DNA from: Anadara kagoshimensis
Taxonomy: Eukaryota; Mollusca; Bivalvia; Arcoida; Arcidae
Direction: 5' to 3'
Assembly: GCA_021292105.1 (NCBI GenBank)
Contig: CM037870.1
Location: 50,408,747 to 50,472,746 of the forward strand
Length of the DNA: 64,000 nt
Position numbers and translations under genes: made by a program. The notes beneath the pieces were generated by a model. It made no database searches. It was not told the DNA's origin and worked only from the letters and a program-made list of their open reading frames with translations. The stretch's first letter is position 1. Each line of letters starts with the position of its first letter. Shown piece after piece: positions 25,201-40,200 of the stretch.

Positions 25201-28200
25201 GGTTCAAACTCACAACCTCCAACTTATGAAAGGAACACTCTACCATCTGAGCTACCACAATAGTAAGTACTTATATAACTCACCTCATGTGACATAAAGA
25301 ATTCACTGGATTCTACCCGTTGTCTTATATATTTTAATCTTTGACATAAAGATCTCTGTGATGTTTTATTGTCTTTTACAAACTTCTTTAATATTTGAGA
25401 AATCTACAAAAACAAGTTATGTATTTATAAACATAACAAGTTATAACCGAAATTGAGTGCCATTTCAAAAGTGTTTTTTAAACTAAGCCCAACCGGGAAA
25501 TCCATTTTTTTCCCAAACCATGTGCATGACCAAATACGAATAGTCAAAGGGACACACAAGGATTGTTCCTGTGAAGTTTCAAAAAGATCTGTTAAATAGT
25601 TTTTAAAAGGTAAAAACAGTTAGCCAAAGAAATATAGTAAAACCTATATGTACTCCTACTTTTTGGGGGGACAAAATGAATTACGGTATGTGATTTATAC
25701 ATGTAAACAACTAAATTTTGTAAGGTTTGGGGTGAAATTACAAAACTGCGGGGGACAGAGAGGGTATTGAGATATAATACTATAAAACTTAAGAAAGTAT
25801 AAATAATGATTTTTTTTTCACATATACCACAGTTGATATCCAATACCAAATTAGAATGGATAGAATCATGTTAGTTTAATGGGACAAGTATAAATATTTT
25901 ACATATCTAATGTATGTATCTATTATCTGAGAAAGATCTAGGAAATTCCCTCCTTTGAAAATGTTTAAATTTTTTTGTCAGAAGTATCAAATTTGTAGTA
26001 TAAACTAAAAGCCAAATACTGCATATGATTTAAAGGTTTAATGAAGACTTTACATGTTCAAATGGCCACCGCTGCTATAGTAAAATGGCTAAATAAATAT
26101 CTACTTTCTCAAAATTTAAGGTATGACTATACACAAGCACCATACCTCATCCCTTACTGGCTACTGGTTACTTAATTCACCAGAGATTTATTTTCACTAT
26201 ATTCGCGGTTTGACTTTATAGTGCGGAATTAAATACCAAGAGAATATTTTCATGTAACATTCATTAAACGTAGACTGAAATAATCCATACAGAAAATTGT
26301 TAACACTGGTCACTGCATTGCAAAATTTTATACCCGTGAATAAGTTCCAGTGTCTGAACTGCAAATTGTTTTCCACACAGAATGAAACAACTTAACAGTA
26401 ATCAACACAATTCAATATCTGTTCAATGTAACAATCATAGAGGATTTGTCTAGAACTTACTTGTTCCTTTGTTTTGATTTTCTTCAGATTAGTTGTGGGA
26501 GGTTCACCTGATAACTACAAAATATAAAAATGAAAAATAAAAAACAATTTCTTAAATCAGATATTCAAAACATTAATGAGTTGCAAGTATTATAATACAG
26601 AACAGATTGTCCAAGAACAGCATAGGCCAGCTACAATAGCTTATTGATTAAATTATTTGGAAAAGCATTTTACACAAAGTCAAATGTTTTACTCATATTT
26701 AGGCAGTCAGTTCAATGCGATGGAGGAAACTGAATTGATGGAAGATTGGTTGGTTGGTTGAATGTAGCTTAACATTGCATCAGCAATTTTTCAGCTATTC
26801 GCAACAAGAACTATTTTATTATTCTCTATGGATTAGTCTATGAACAAGTTTGTGTATGCATGTGAAGTGTGAGTGTATTGTATGGTCTGCCTTGTACTAG
26901 CGCACCCTCAGGGCGACATTAAGGTGTTACTTTACTGCAGACAAACGTACCACTCCCCCAGTCACATTATACTGATACCAGGTGAACCAGTAAAAGCCAA
27001 CGGCAAGGAAAATTCCCACATGTGGTCTGAGCAGAACTTGAACTCACAGCGGTGAAAGACCCTGGATTTGTAGACTGATGGCTTATCCATTAGGTCATTG
27101 CAGCCTCAATGAATTGTTGGAAGGAAACCAATGACCTTGAGCAAGCAAACTTACTTTTAAATACTACAATTTGTCAGAGCTTGATTGAACCTATATAGCT
27201 AGACAGTGAAGGCATTGTGATATCTAAACTGGTGTTTTAGTCCACTTTGACACAAAGACCCCTAAATCCAAACATTCTAGATTCCAACAATCATGCGGGA
27301 CTCTGAAATTTACGTTTGTCAGACAGTAATGTATGGTTGTTTTCTATATTTAATTCTAACCTACAAATTAACTACTGGTAATGTACAATAAGGCTTACCC
27401 TATTTTTTTCTTACTTACCCGTAAGGCTTCTATCCTGAATCCAAATTCTGATGATGAACTTTCCTTTTCTCTAAACTGAATTAAAAAACAAAAGCAATGT
27501 TATTGTAAATGATTAGATCTATACTACTGGTAATCTATCTTTATTTATCTTATCTTATAGAACCACATGTTTTTATTTAAGGGTTTTGAGGTTTATCTGC
27601 TTATGGGCATACTTTTTTTTTTGAAACGGAAGTTTCACTGAACTAGAAGTATACAATTATGTGTTTGTGTGCAAAAAAAGTAATACTTTTGAATAGGTCA
27701 ATGATTTTTATTTTAATCTAACAGGTGAAGAGGACATGAACTTAAAATTACGGGGAAAAAAATTACCCTAAAGACAATATAATTTTATAATAAATTAATG
27801 TCAAAATAAACAGAAGTATGAACTCTATATATGTTATAGTATAATAATTCAATTCTAGGTATCTTTTAAATATAATTTTTCAGTTTATTTATGAAAACCA
27901 ACATTGGTCATGTGATCAATAGCAAAGATGACAAAGTCGGTGGTTGTTAATGGTTACGAGCCCATTACATCAGTTAACATCATTTGTATTAATGTGCCAT
28001 ATGACTGTGACAATTTGAATTTATAGTTATGAAAACATTTAATTGTCATTAAAATTATAAATATTATTGCAAAATAGTAGTATGTGTGGTGTGATAAATC
28101 GTTTTGTAAGGAAATATAAACTGTACTAGTAAATAAATGGTAATGTATTGCAAATATTAAAACAAATAATCACGACCCTAGATATGAGAGAAAAATCCTT

Positions 28201-31200
28201 TTTGAAAGCAATACAAAAAATGTACCCGTAAATATAAGTTAACGAAAAATCATCTATCGGTACTAGCTTGTTTTTAATAATGATAAAACAATTATTTAAG
28301 CTTCTCATTCAAACAATATCTCTCATAACAATAATCACTTATCACTTTTTAACACATATGAATAATATGCCAATCATGGATTAGTGTAGCTATGTCAACT
28401 AACAAAGCTTGCACCATGGCAATGACAAACAGAACAATCAGCACACACCTGCCAACGTCTGTGAGTCTCATCAGTAAGATCAGAGAGATTTAAAAAGTCA
28501 ATAAAGCCATTTGATTAAATATGAAAGGTTGGGTTTTACCCAAAATGTGATTGTAACATAAGTGAATGGAATTGTTAGGCCTGACAAAATCACTTAAACC
28601 AAACTAAAGGATACAATTTTGCTATTATTTGATACCTTGTGTTAGGGTATTGCAAGGATGGGTCATTCATGGGACACACCTTTGCTTGTACCATTCTTCC
28701 TTTAAGCAAGAGTGATTATATATGATACAAATTCAGTGAGTTAGGATTCCCCACCAGCAGGTTTTTTTGTGTTATTTGCACTTATGGTGAATGGGCCATA
28801 ACTCCCAGGAAAATGAGCATATCATCTTGTGTCAACAGTATACACATCTCCTATCCATGTTGATGCTTTGTACCAAGTTTTGTGAAATAGTGCTTCATAG
28901 TTTTGGAGAATTAGCGCAAACAAGAATTTTGAATGGATGGGCAGAAGGGCAGATAGAAATTCAAATTTACTAGTAATATCCCCTCTTTGTTGAATCTAAA
29001 TGTAGGAGGTTATAAATTAAAGACTTAAGTGAAACCATCATGATCATATGCATTTACCCAGTTGAAAAGAATGAAAATTAAAGTTACACCATCTAAACAT
29101 ACTTCCTATTTTAAAATGCTGAGAAAACAATCAAAATTTCCTACATGAGGCAATAATGTGACAGTCCAATAACTAGAAAACTAGGTTTAAAATTGTTATT
29201 ATAAAAGAGTGATAATCAAAGTAACATGATCTAGATATTCTTTCAAATTTACAATGCAACAGTTAACAAAACAAAACTGAGAAAAACAAACTTTCCTACA
29301 GGATATGACAATCAGTCCAATAACTAGATTTTTATAAAATCAGGTTAAACATTGTTATAATTGTTATTAGATTATAGTGATAATTAAAGTAACATGGTTA
29401 TTAAACTCTTCTAGTTTACATCTAATTGGTCATAAAAACACAATCAAGTTATTGTAATGCTACAGAATTGTGTAGGAAGGCGTGATAAACCAAACCAAAT
29501 ATCAATATAATTAATGTATACCTGCATATATCTGAGTTTAGTAATTGCTTGTTGTTCCCTCTCTAAGTCAGTTGGTGAGTCTGGGTCCAGAGATACCATT
29601 TTTTCATACAAATCTTTTCTTTGTACAGGGTTTTTGACCTCAGACTCTAAAAATGTCCTGAAATTAAAGCAATGCTGATTAGTAACAGTGAATGTACAGT
29701 ACTCACAGTACATATCATGCAATGCAGCAAGTGTTTTTAGTCACTGAGCTGATCAACTCTTTGCCAAGATGTTTATTTAATTTACAGATACAGCAGTTTT
29801 TTTGTGAGTCTCATCTTAAGAGAGCCTGACCCTTTTACTGGTGATTTTGTTTCAGATATAGCAGTCTATTTTTGTAAGGCCAGTCTCAAGAGAGCCATTC
29901 ATTGCAAATTAACAGTTTGCAATGGAGTTCGCCGCTTTACCACATGCTCAATACCTGTTAACGTTTGTGCGGAACATTTTGGAAAACGGCAACGTCACAA
30001 ATTCCCAGAATAACGTTGTTTTTACAGAAAAAGATCATATTGTGCGATTCCATGTCCATTGGAAACAAGCGTTTGGGAGACACATTAGAAGGTATCATGT
30101 GGTACAGCTGCGAACCCCATTTGCATAAAATAATTGATTAATATAATGTCGCGATTCTTCACCTCCTTTCATGTGATTTATCCAGGAATCTACACTGAAG
30201 TTGTATATTGACCATGATACATGTATTGGTAAATAAATGTATATTCTTCATCATTACTGCTTTCAGTATACATGTACTACATGTAGTTTGCAATTATTGT
30301 GAAATTATTTATATATGTCTCAGTCAAGATTATTTCAATTTCATCAAAATATCATAAACAAAAGGTAAGATAGTAATACTTTTGCATTGAACACAACAAT
30401 AATCAGAAATGCTTCTTTTTCCTGCATAACATGCATGACACGAGACATATGAGTTGAAGGACATGAATGTTGGCAGGATAAGAAACGCCAGTTTTATGGC
30501 ATTACCGGTACTGGGATTTGAATCTATAAATCTTGACTTGGAAATTCCATGTTACTTCAAGTATAAAGCCAATTACTTACCTTCTGCCTAATTTTATGTC
30601 CATAATATTTGGATCTGTAAAATGTTGAAGAAGGTCTTCCATTTCAATAAAATCTGGACATGTTAAAGAAAACTACCGATAATATTTATACAATAAAAGG
30701 CAGTTTGAGTGGAGTGAAGTAATGGTGCTTTAAACTCCAGTTTACATTCTTTCACTTTTGTGAAGTCGGTCAGTTCAGATATGGTAGAGTGCCTGGAGAA
30801 AACCACTGACCTATGGCAGGGGAACTTGCATACCTTCTCACACTAGAATCTGCTCCTAGTGGGGTTGGAACCCTAGCAGGGATTGGAACCCAAGTAGTGA
30901 GAGGCACATTGATCTGTAAGCTGGTGCTTTAGACCACTTGACCCCCGAAAAGCAGTCAGAGCATCCACATTCACATACACAATACTTGTTTTAAACAAAA
31001 GATGTCAGAATTAGAATTGTCTGAGAAGGGAATTATAAGCTCCAAATCCCACATATTCCTTTTGACTTTGACCTTTAAAATATGACCTTTGTTCAAACAC
31101 ATCACTATTATGTTGACCTTGACCTTTAAGATATGACCTTTGTATAAAGTCACAAAACATAGTCTTTAGACTATGGAGATTATATATATGAAATCCCTTT

Positions 31201-34200
31201 GACATAGCAATTAATGGGTTAGGGCCCATACACAATTAACAAACATACAACCCCCTGACCTGACTTTTACAATATGACCTAGGCTCAAACAAGTACAGGT
31301 AAAATCATTCTTAAATCAAAGTCATATAGGGTTAATTTCTTTCACTAAATTGGGATATAAGATCTGATAATGGTTCTGACAGTGTTTTAAAAGCCCACAA
31401 ATTGAGCATGATTGAAATGATTCCAATGTAAATATAACTTAATGATTCTCATGTATATAAATTGAAATCAGATAATGTCATATTGTTCTACAAGCGTGTC
31501 CCATATCTGGTCTAACCTTGTTCTAGAATCATGTCCCATATCTGGTTTAACCTTGTTCTAGAATCATGCCCCATATTTGGTCTAACCTTGTTCTAGAATC
31601 ATGTTCCATATCTGGTCTAACCTTGTTCTAGAATCATGCCCCATATTTGGTCTAACCTTGTTCTAGAATCATGTCCCATATCTGGTCTAACCATGTTCTA
31701 GAATCATGCCCCATATTTGGTCTAACCTTGTTCTAGAATCATGCCCCATATTTGGTCTAACCATGTTCTAAAATCATGTCCCATATCTGGTCTAACCCTT
31801 GTTCTAGAATCATGTCCCATATTTGGTCTAACCTTGTTCTAGAATCATGCCCCATATTTGGTCTAACCATGTTCTAGAATCATGTCCCATATCTGGTCTA
31901 ACCCTTGTTCTAGAATCATGTCCCATATCTGGTCTAACCTTGTTCTAGAATCATGTCCCATATCTGGTCTAACCCTTGTTCTAGAATCATGTCCCATATC
32001 TGGTCTAACCTTGTTCTAGAATCATGTCCCATATATGGTCTAACCTTGTTCTAGAATCATGCCCCATATTTGGTCTAACCATGTTCTAGAATCATGTCCC
32101 ATATCTGATCTAACCCTTGTTCTAGAATCATATCCCATATCTGGTCTAACCTTGTTCTAGAATCATGTCCCATATCTGGTCTAACCCTTGTTCTAGAATC
32201 ATGTCCCATATCTGGTCTAACCCTTGTTCTAGAATCATGTCCCATATCTGGTTTAACCTTGTTCTAGAATCATGTCCCATATCTGGTCTAACCTTGATCT
32301 AGAAGCATGACACCTGTCTGGTCTAACCTTGTTCTAGAATCATGTCCCATATCTGGTCTAACCTTGTTCTAGAATCATGTCCCATATCTGGTCTAACCCT
32401 TGTTCTAGAATCATGTCCCATATCTGGTCTAACCTTGTTCTAGAATCATGTCCCATATCTGGTCTAACCTTGTTCTAGAATCATGCCCCATATTTGGTCT
32501 AACCATGTTCTAGAATCATGTCCCATATCTGGTCTAACCCTTGTTCTAGAATCATGTCCCATATCTGGTCTAACCTCGTTCTAGAATCATGTCCCATATC
32601 TGGTCTAACCCTTTTTCTAGAATCATGTCCCATATCTGGTCTAACCCTTGTTCTAGAATCATGTCCCATATCTGATCTAACCCTTGTTCCAGAATCATGT
32701 CCCATATCTGGTCTAACCTTGTTCTAGAATCATGTCCCATATTTGGTCTAACCTTGTTCTAGAATCATGTCCCATATCTAGTCTAACCTTGTTCTAGAAT
32801 CATGTCCCATATCTGGTCTAACCCTTGTTCTAGAATCATGTCCCATATCTGGTCTAACCCTTGTTCTAGAATCATGTCCCATATCTGGTCTAATCCTTGT
32901 TCTAGAATCATGTCCCATATCTGGTTTAACCTTGTTCTAGAATCATGTCCCATATCTGGTTTAACCTTGACCTAGAATCATGTCCTATATCTGGTCTAAC
33001 CATGTTCTAGAATCATGTCCCATATCTGGTCTAACCTTGCTCTAGAATCATGTCCCATATCTGGTCTAACCTTGTTCTAGAATCATGCCCCATATCTGGT
33101 CTAACCCTTGTTCTAGAATCATGTCCCATATCTGGTCTAACCTTGTTCTAGAATCATGTCCCATATCTGGTCTAACCCTTGTTCTAGAATCATGTCCCAT
33201 ATCTGGTCTAACCTTGATCTAGAATCATGTCCCATATCTGGTCTAACCTTGTTCTAGAATCATGTCCCATATCTGGTCTAACCCTTGTTCTAGAATCATG
33301 TCCCATATCTGGTCTAACCTTGTTCTAAAATCATGTCCCATATCTGGTCTAACCCTTGTTCTAGAATCATGTCCCATATCTGGTCTAACCTTGATCTAGA
33401 ATCATGACACCTGTCTGGTCTAATCCTCTAACAAACAATACTCTACATATATAATCATGAATTCAAGCTTATTGTCACGGAAAGTGAAATAAAAAGATAA
33501 TTCTCACTTTCAGTTGCAAAAGGCTTGAATAGGTAATTGCATGTGTAATTAATGGGCATTCTTTTGTTGCTGTTTGAAAGTCAGTTATGAGATAACAACA
33601 AATGATACCTATTAATCACCCATTCAAGCTTATTGTGACTGAAAGTGAAAATTATCTTTTTCGAAGCTTCTTTTAACAGACTAACCCCCCAAAATCCCAA
33701 AAATATATACTTGGGTAATTACTTTTCTGATCATTAATTCAGTGATTTCATCAGCTGGATGACTGACAAAAGCTGATGTAACAAGCTGTAGCCTTTAGCT
33801 AGCGGGATGAAAGCCAAGACTTCAGGTGTATAAAATCCTGAATCATGCTTATAATTAATAACTACTAATAAGATTTTGTGTAATAATCAGCTTTATAGAT
33901 ATATCTGTTGTTTATATCATCTGTACATGATACACCTGTAGGAAGTACAGGTAAGTACAGGAAGATAGACTGACATGTGCCAAATATAACACATGCATTT
34001 CTTCATTTTCATGATACAACACATATTGTAAATAATATTCTGATAATTACTGATTTTGGTTAAAAGTAGGTCTAATGTATTAATGTATGTATTGAATGTT
34101 GTTTTATACCGCAGTAACTTTTATATTTTTATACTTAAATTAGACAGCTAGTTCAAAAGTAATGGAGGCAACCAGAGCACCCAAAGAAAACCACTTACCT

Positions 34201-37200
34201 TCGGCATGCAAACTGACAATTTGTCAATAGAAAAACAGAAAAACGTAGTATGGTTCAAAAAGAAATGCGAGCAAGTGAGGAAGATAACCGGCAAGCCAAG
34301 GCAGTAGAGATGGGAGGTCACGGAGCTTGGACAAGATGGGATACAGACCAACAAACACTATCCTGGTCAGACATCTGGAAGTATCCACAGTTCCAACTAC
34401 AATTTCTTTTACGCTCAGTGTACGATTTGCTACCAACACCAGCAAATCTCCAGAGATGGGATCTTACCGAAACACCAGATTGTCCCCTCTGTGGTAAAAG
34501 AGGAACTCTACAACATATCTTGTCCTCCTGTCAGGTGGCGTTATCACAGGGAAGATACACCTGGCGTCATAACCAGGTTCTACGAGAGATGGCAGATACG
34601 GTAGAGAAAGAGCGGAAAAACAAGGGAAAACACACAAAGATAAAACACAGTAAAATCCAGTTTGTGAAGGAAGGTGAAACAGTGAAGAGAAGAGCAAATG
34701 AGAAGTTTGGGATACTGGACCAGGCAGATGACTGGAAGATGGTTGTGGACCTTGACCAGAAACTGGCTTTTCCTGAGATAATTCCAACCAATCTCAGGCC
34801 TGATATGGTATTGTGGTCACCAGGGACAAAAAAAAAAGATCATAGTAATAGAGCTGACAGTTCCATGGGAGGAAAGATGTGCTGAAGCCCACGAGAGGAA
34901 GAAGGCAAAGTACGATACATTGCTGATGGAGTGCAGAGAGAACGGGTGGCAGACCTGGAACTATCCAGTAGAGGTTGGATGTAGAGGCTTTCCAGCACAA
35001 TCAGTTTGGAGAATGCTATCTGGGTTAGGAGTCACAGGAAGAAGTAGACGAGCAGCAGTCCAGAAGATGGCCCAAGCAGCAGAAAGATCATCATGCTGGG
35101 TGTGGATGAAGAGGGACATTAGTAGCTTGATACCCACCACCAACGCGCAGTGACTGATCACCACTGTGGACTCCCCATCCTGAGAGTGTACCGAGCTAGG
35201 GGTCGAAACACACAATGAGGTAAACCTCGGCTGAGGATGTTGACGGTGCAGCAGCAGTACCAACACAGCTGTATGTAAGTTATAGTGAAGCTATAAAAAG
35301 GCATTCACATTAATCTAGATTCCTTTTATAACCAAATATATTTAACTCTGCAAAAACACATACAGGTAATAACTCTATGACATTACAATATTTAGGATTT
35401 AAGGTAAAAACACAACATTTTTCATCATAGTTGAGAGACAGTTTTATTGGAAAGAAAACGAAGTGTATCAAGATTTACCGGTAATTCTATGATATGTATC
35501 AAAATAAATTAATTCGTATACTGGCAATTTCATGTTTCTTATTATATTAAGGTTAAATTTAATAAATATTTATTACAAAAACAATTTTTCTTGAAGAAGT
35601 TTTACCATATAATATGAACATAAATCTTGTGAGACTATGAATTATTTCTTGAAAATGGCAAGATTTTTTTTTCAAAATTTGCAACAGTCAAAATTCCAGA
35701 ATGTTTTGTGTGTCCTTACTGGGCAGGTTTTCAATGGGTCAAAAGGTCTCAGAAAATTAGAGACATATACTTGCATCAAGACAAAAATTAAAATGCATGG
35801 TAATTGACATGACAAAAAACTGATAAAGCAAACTCAGGATGATGAGTAAAAAGTGTAAGCTTACTGTAGATCAGTCAAACATTTATTTGGTACCATAAGG
35901 TTAATGCACAATAAATGTCACTGAAACAACCATATTATATTTCAAATTATAAAGAATATATACTGGTCATAAACATCAATGTATCAAAACTATGTCTGTT
36001 AACTGTGTATAATTCATGTGCAGCATAGAAAAGGTGATTCAAGGTTTCAGATATGAACATTCAATAAATTTTTCACCAAGTCATGTAACATTTCGATGTA
36101 TGCATTTTGTTAAAGACCATGATAATTTGACCTTGTTTCTAATACTTAACATTAATGTTGATCATGTTATGTGATTTGTACATATAGACCACCAGTTGAA
36201 TTTCCATTTTCTATAGGTTTACATGTACAGATTAGTCAGTGGCCTTTGGTGGTTTTTAGTGACAAATTTGATAATGCAATGAACTGACAACTGTGTATCT
36301 TAGTATATTGGGTGCCCCAGTAGATATGTCATATCCAATCTCGAGGACATTAAATACTTTATTTCATTAATAGGAGGTTATGTTATTTAGAAAACAAAAA
36401 GGATACATTCACTGTTATATTCCACTTCTCTGTAAAACTTTGGCACAATGTCACATCTCTCGTTATCCATTAAGATCTCATAAGCCTTTGTTTCTGTATT
36501 GTCTTTTGTTATCCTTCTCTTCCATATTGTATTAGGACCCGCTGGTGCAAACGATCCTAAAATAAAGATTAGATATTTGAATTTCTTTTCAATACCTTTA
36601 TTTATACCCATTTTATTATTATTTGTTGTTTTTACGGGGTGTGGGCTGAATTAGACGTTTTGTTGTAAGCTTGATAGCAAAAATGTGCTATTTAGAACAT
36701 GCCTATTGAGAGAGCTCTCATTTTGATTGATATATCTAAATGGGATAATCAGATTTTAACCTATTTCAGTATCTGTTACTTGACATTCCATTCAAAAAAA
36801 ATAAATAAATAAATAAAAAAAATTAACTAATTTATTAATGGATTACCTGATTTGAGGTTCATGAAAAACAAGCACTATAGCATTTGTAATTAGTAGCAAA
36901 CTAAATCAAAACTCTCAAGTAGATAACATAAAATGGTCAGCTACATACTTTGTAAAAAAAGTCTTTAAATATTCTTGAGTTCAGACTAATTATCTAAACT
37001 AGCTATCAGGTAATTCCATTATTCATGAGACTATATATAGCTGTAGATATTTATACATATAGGTATACCTGGATGACCTGCTAGTTGTATCCAGGCATTT
37101 TTTCTATTCTTCAATAAGGCATCACTGGCTGGTGCTGTCAGATCTAAAGCTGTCTGTAAATATATGAAAATATTAAAAAAACCTTCAGACTATTTTGTAA

Positions 37201-40200
37201 ATTTTAGAGCAATTTTCCTGATAATTAAATATAAAAAATGAATTCTTTTAAGCAACATTGATGAACATTCATTTAAGACATGAACAAAATCTATCTACAA
37301 CTAATACATTTATTATAGAAACTTAATGAACAAGTTATAACTGAAACGGGATTCCATGACAAAGTTACTTCAAAGATGTACACCTATCTTGATGCATAAA
37401 CATTCATTTTTCACTCATGAATGATTTAAGGTAACTTGAAAAAAACCAACAGCATGACTGAAAGTGAACGTAAAGAGATGAAACTTTGGGAGTTCTTTTT
37501 TAACTTGCAACAGTTGCTACAAGTCATTTATGAAGCAAATCTTGTTTTTTTTTCAGTTAAATATAGCTTTGAGTTTTGCCAGTAGCTTGATCTATAAAAG
37601 TAAATGTGTATCACAATAAGTATCATATTGTGAAGCAAATATCATGATACATATCATATCAAAAATAAACATACTAATCCATGTCCATATCACAATCAAG
37701 AAGCAAAGTAAAAACTTTGGAACTGACCAGTCAGGTTAGACACGTGAACTTCCACCAGGGAAGTGAGGGCAGGTGCTCTGGAAGGGTAAGCACCTCCTGT
37801 TTAGCTAGCTACACCTATGATGTGTGTAATAAAAATTGTGTGAAAGGAACATGGAACTATGGGATATCAAATATATCCAGGGCAATCCTGGACAGAGACA
37901 TCAAATTTAACAATACTGTGATGACGGTCATAAACTTTCTGAGGGTCTTGATAAGCCTAGGCTTGCAATATTCCTGAGTCAACAATTTATTTGCAAGCAG
38001 CCTGCTTTGTTGTGCAAAGTGTATCCTTGCAGTCATAGTTAAAAAAAAGTTATCACAGTATTGTCCCGAGCCATTAGGCCCATCAGGCCGGAGCTTATCC
38101 CGGTTTCGGTGGCGTTAAGCCACTGAGAGTACAAGACTCTCCCTGAATGGGACGCCGGTCCATCGCAGGGTTAACCCCCAGAATTTTGCTGGTACTCATT
38201 TATTTTTTCAGCTGAGTGAACTGGAACAACGTGAAATTAAGTGTCTTGCTCAAGGACACAACACATCGCCCAGTCCAGGGATCGAACCCACGACCTTCGA
38301 ATCATGAGTCAAATGCCTTAACCACTAGGCCACGCGCTTCCACTGCAGTCATAGTAAACACCTTTAATTCTATACATCTTTCTACAGTATATGTATGGTT
38401 AAGATCTGCAAGTTTCTTTTGAAATATTAGATTTTGTACCTATATAAGAAAGTGGCTCCTGTAGTTTCACATCACAGCTAAAACAATTAAGACTACTTTT
38501 AATCAAACTGCTTATTTTTGCACATGCACTTTGAAATTCTATATTGACACTGATCAAATGACAGACACTCTTTTGCTTTTCATAATACATGTATATCACA
38601 AAAACACCACCATCAAAGGCAAGAAAACACTATATCTAGTAACAGTATATCGCAGAAAACACCACCATCAAAGGCAAGGAAACACTATATCTAGTAACAG
38701 TATATCGCAGAAAACACCACTATCAAAGGCAAGAAAACACTATATCTAGTAACAGTATATCGCAGAAAACACCACCATCAAAGGCAAGAAAACACTATAT
38801 CTAGTGACAGTATATCGCAGAAAACACCACCATCAAACGCAAGGAAACACTATATCTAGTAACAGTATATCGCAGAAAACACCACCATCAAAGGCAAGAA
38901 AACACTATATCTAGTAACAGTATATCGCAGAAAACACCACCATCAAACCCAAGGAAACACTATATCTAGTAACAGTATATCACAGAAAACAACACCATCA
39001 ATGGCAAGAAAACACTATATCTGGTAACAGTATATCGCAGAAAACACCACCATCAAACGCAAGGAAACACTATATCTAGTAACAGTATATCGCAGAAAAC
39101 ACCATCATCAAAGGCAAGAAAACACTATATCTAGTAACAGTATATCACAGAAAACACCACCATCAAACGCAAGGAAACACTATATCTAGTAACAGTATAT
39201 CACAGAAAACACCACCATCAAACGCAAGGAAACACTATATCTAGTAACAGTATATCGCAGAAAACACCACCATCATAGGCAAGGAAACACTATATCTCCT
39301 AATAGAATATCACAGAAACCACCATCCATCAAAGGCAAGGAAACACTATATCTAGTAACAGTATATTGCAGAAAACACCACCATCAAACGCAAGGAAACA
39401 CTATATCTAGTAACAGTATATTGCAGAAAACACCACCATCAAACGCAAGGAAACACTATATCTAGTAACAGTATATCACAGAAAACACCACCATCAAAGG
39501 CAAGGAAACACTATATCTAGTAACAGTACATTGCAGAAAACACCACCATCAAACGCAAGGAAACACTATATCTAGTAACAGTATATTGCAGAAAACACCA
39601 CCATCAAAGGCAAGGAAACACTATATCTAGTATAGAATATTGCAGAAAACACCACCATCAAAGGCAAAAAACACTATATTTAGTAATAGTATATCGCAGA
39701 AAACACCACCATCAAAGGCAAGGAAACACTATATCTAGTAACAGTATATCGCAGAAAACACCACCATCAAAGGCAAGGAAACACTATATCTAGTAACAGT
39801 ATATCGCAGAAAACACCACCATCAAACGCAAGGAAACACTATATCTAGTAACAGTATATTGCAGAAAACACCACCATCAAAGGCAAGGAAACACTATATC
39901 TAGTAACAGTATATCGCAGAAAACACCACCATCAAAGGCAGGAAAACACTATATCTAGTAACAGTATATCACAGAAAACACCACCATCAAACGCAAGGAA
40001 ACACTATATCTAGTAACAGTATATCACAGAAAACACCACCATCAAACGCAAGGAAACACTATATCTAGTAACAGTATATCGCAGAAAACACCACCATCAA
40101 AGGCAAGGAAACACTATATCTAGTAACAGTATATTGCAGAAAACACCACCATCAAAGGCAAGGAAACACTATATCTAGTAACAGTATATCGCAGAAAACA

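Noticed and set aside
28430-28500. Possible IP3K exon on the minus strand between exons 5 and 6 (ending ACGTTGGCAG|gtgtgt)
   Set aside because: It does not encode the expected WRE/GFRIE segment. The exon at 27419-27475 supplies it exactly, with matching phase and better splice sites.
32499-32727. ORFs on both strands with repeated GHDSRTRVRPDM / SCPISGLTL
   Set aside because: They are translations of the 35/36-bp array. Both strands are open only where 36-bp units lie in a row.
37681-37977. 98-residue plus-strand ORF in IP3K intron 1
   Set aside because: No family resemblance, no splice or promoter support, and it looks like a decayed repeat next to a SINE.
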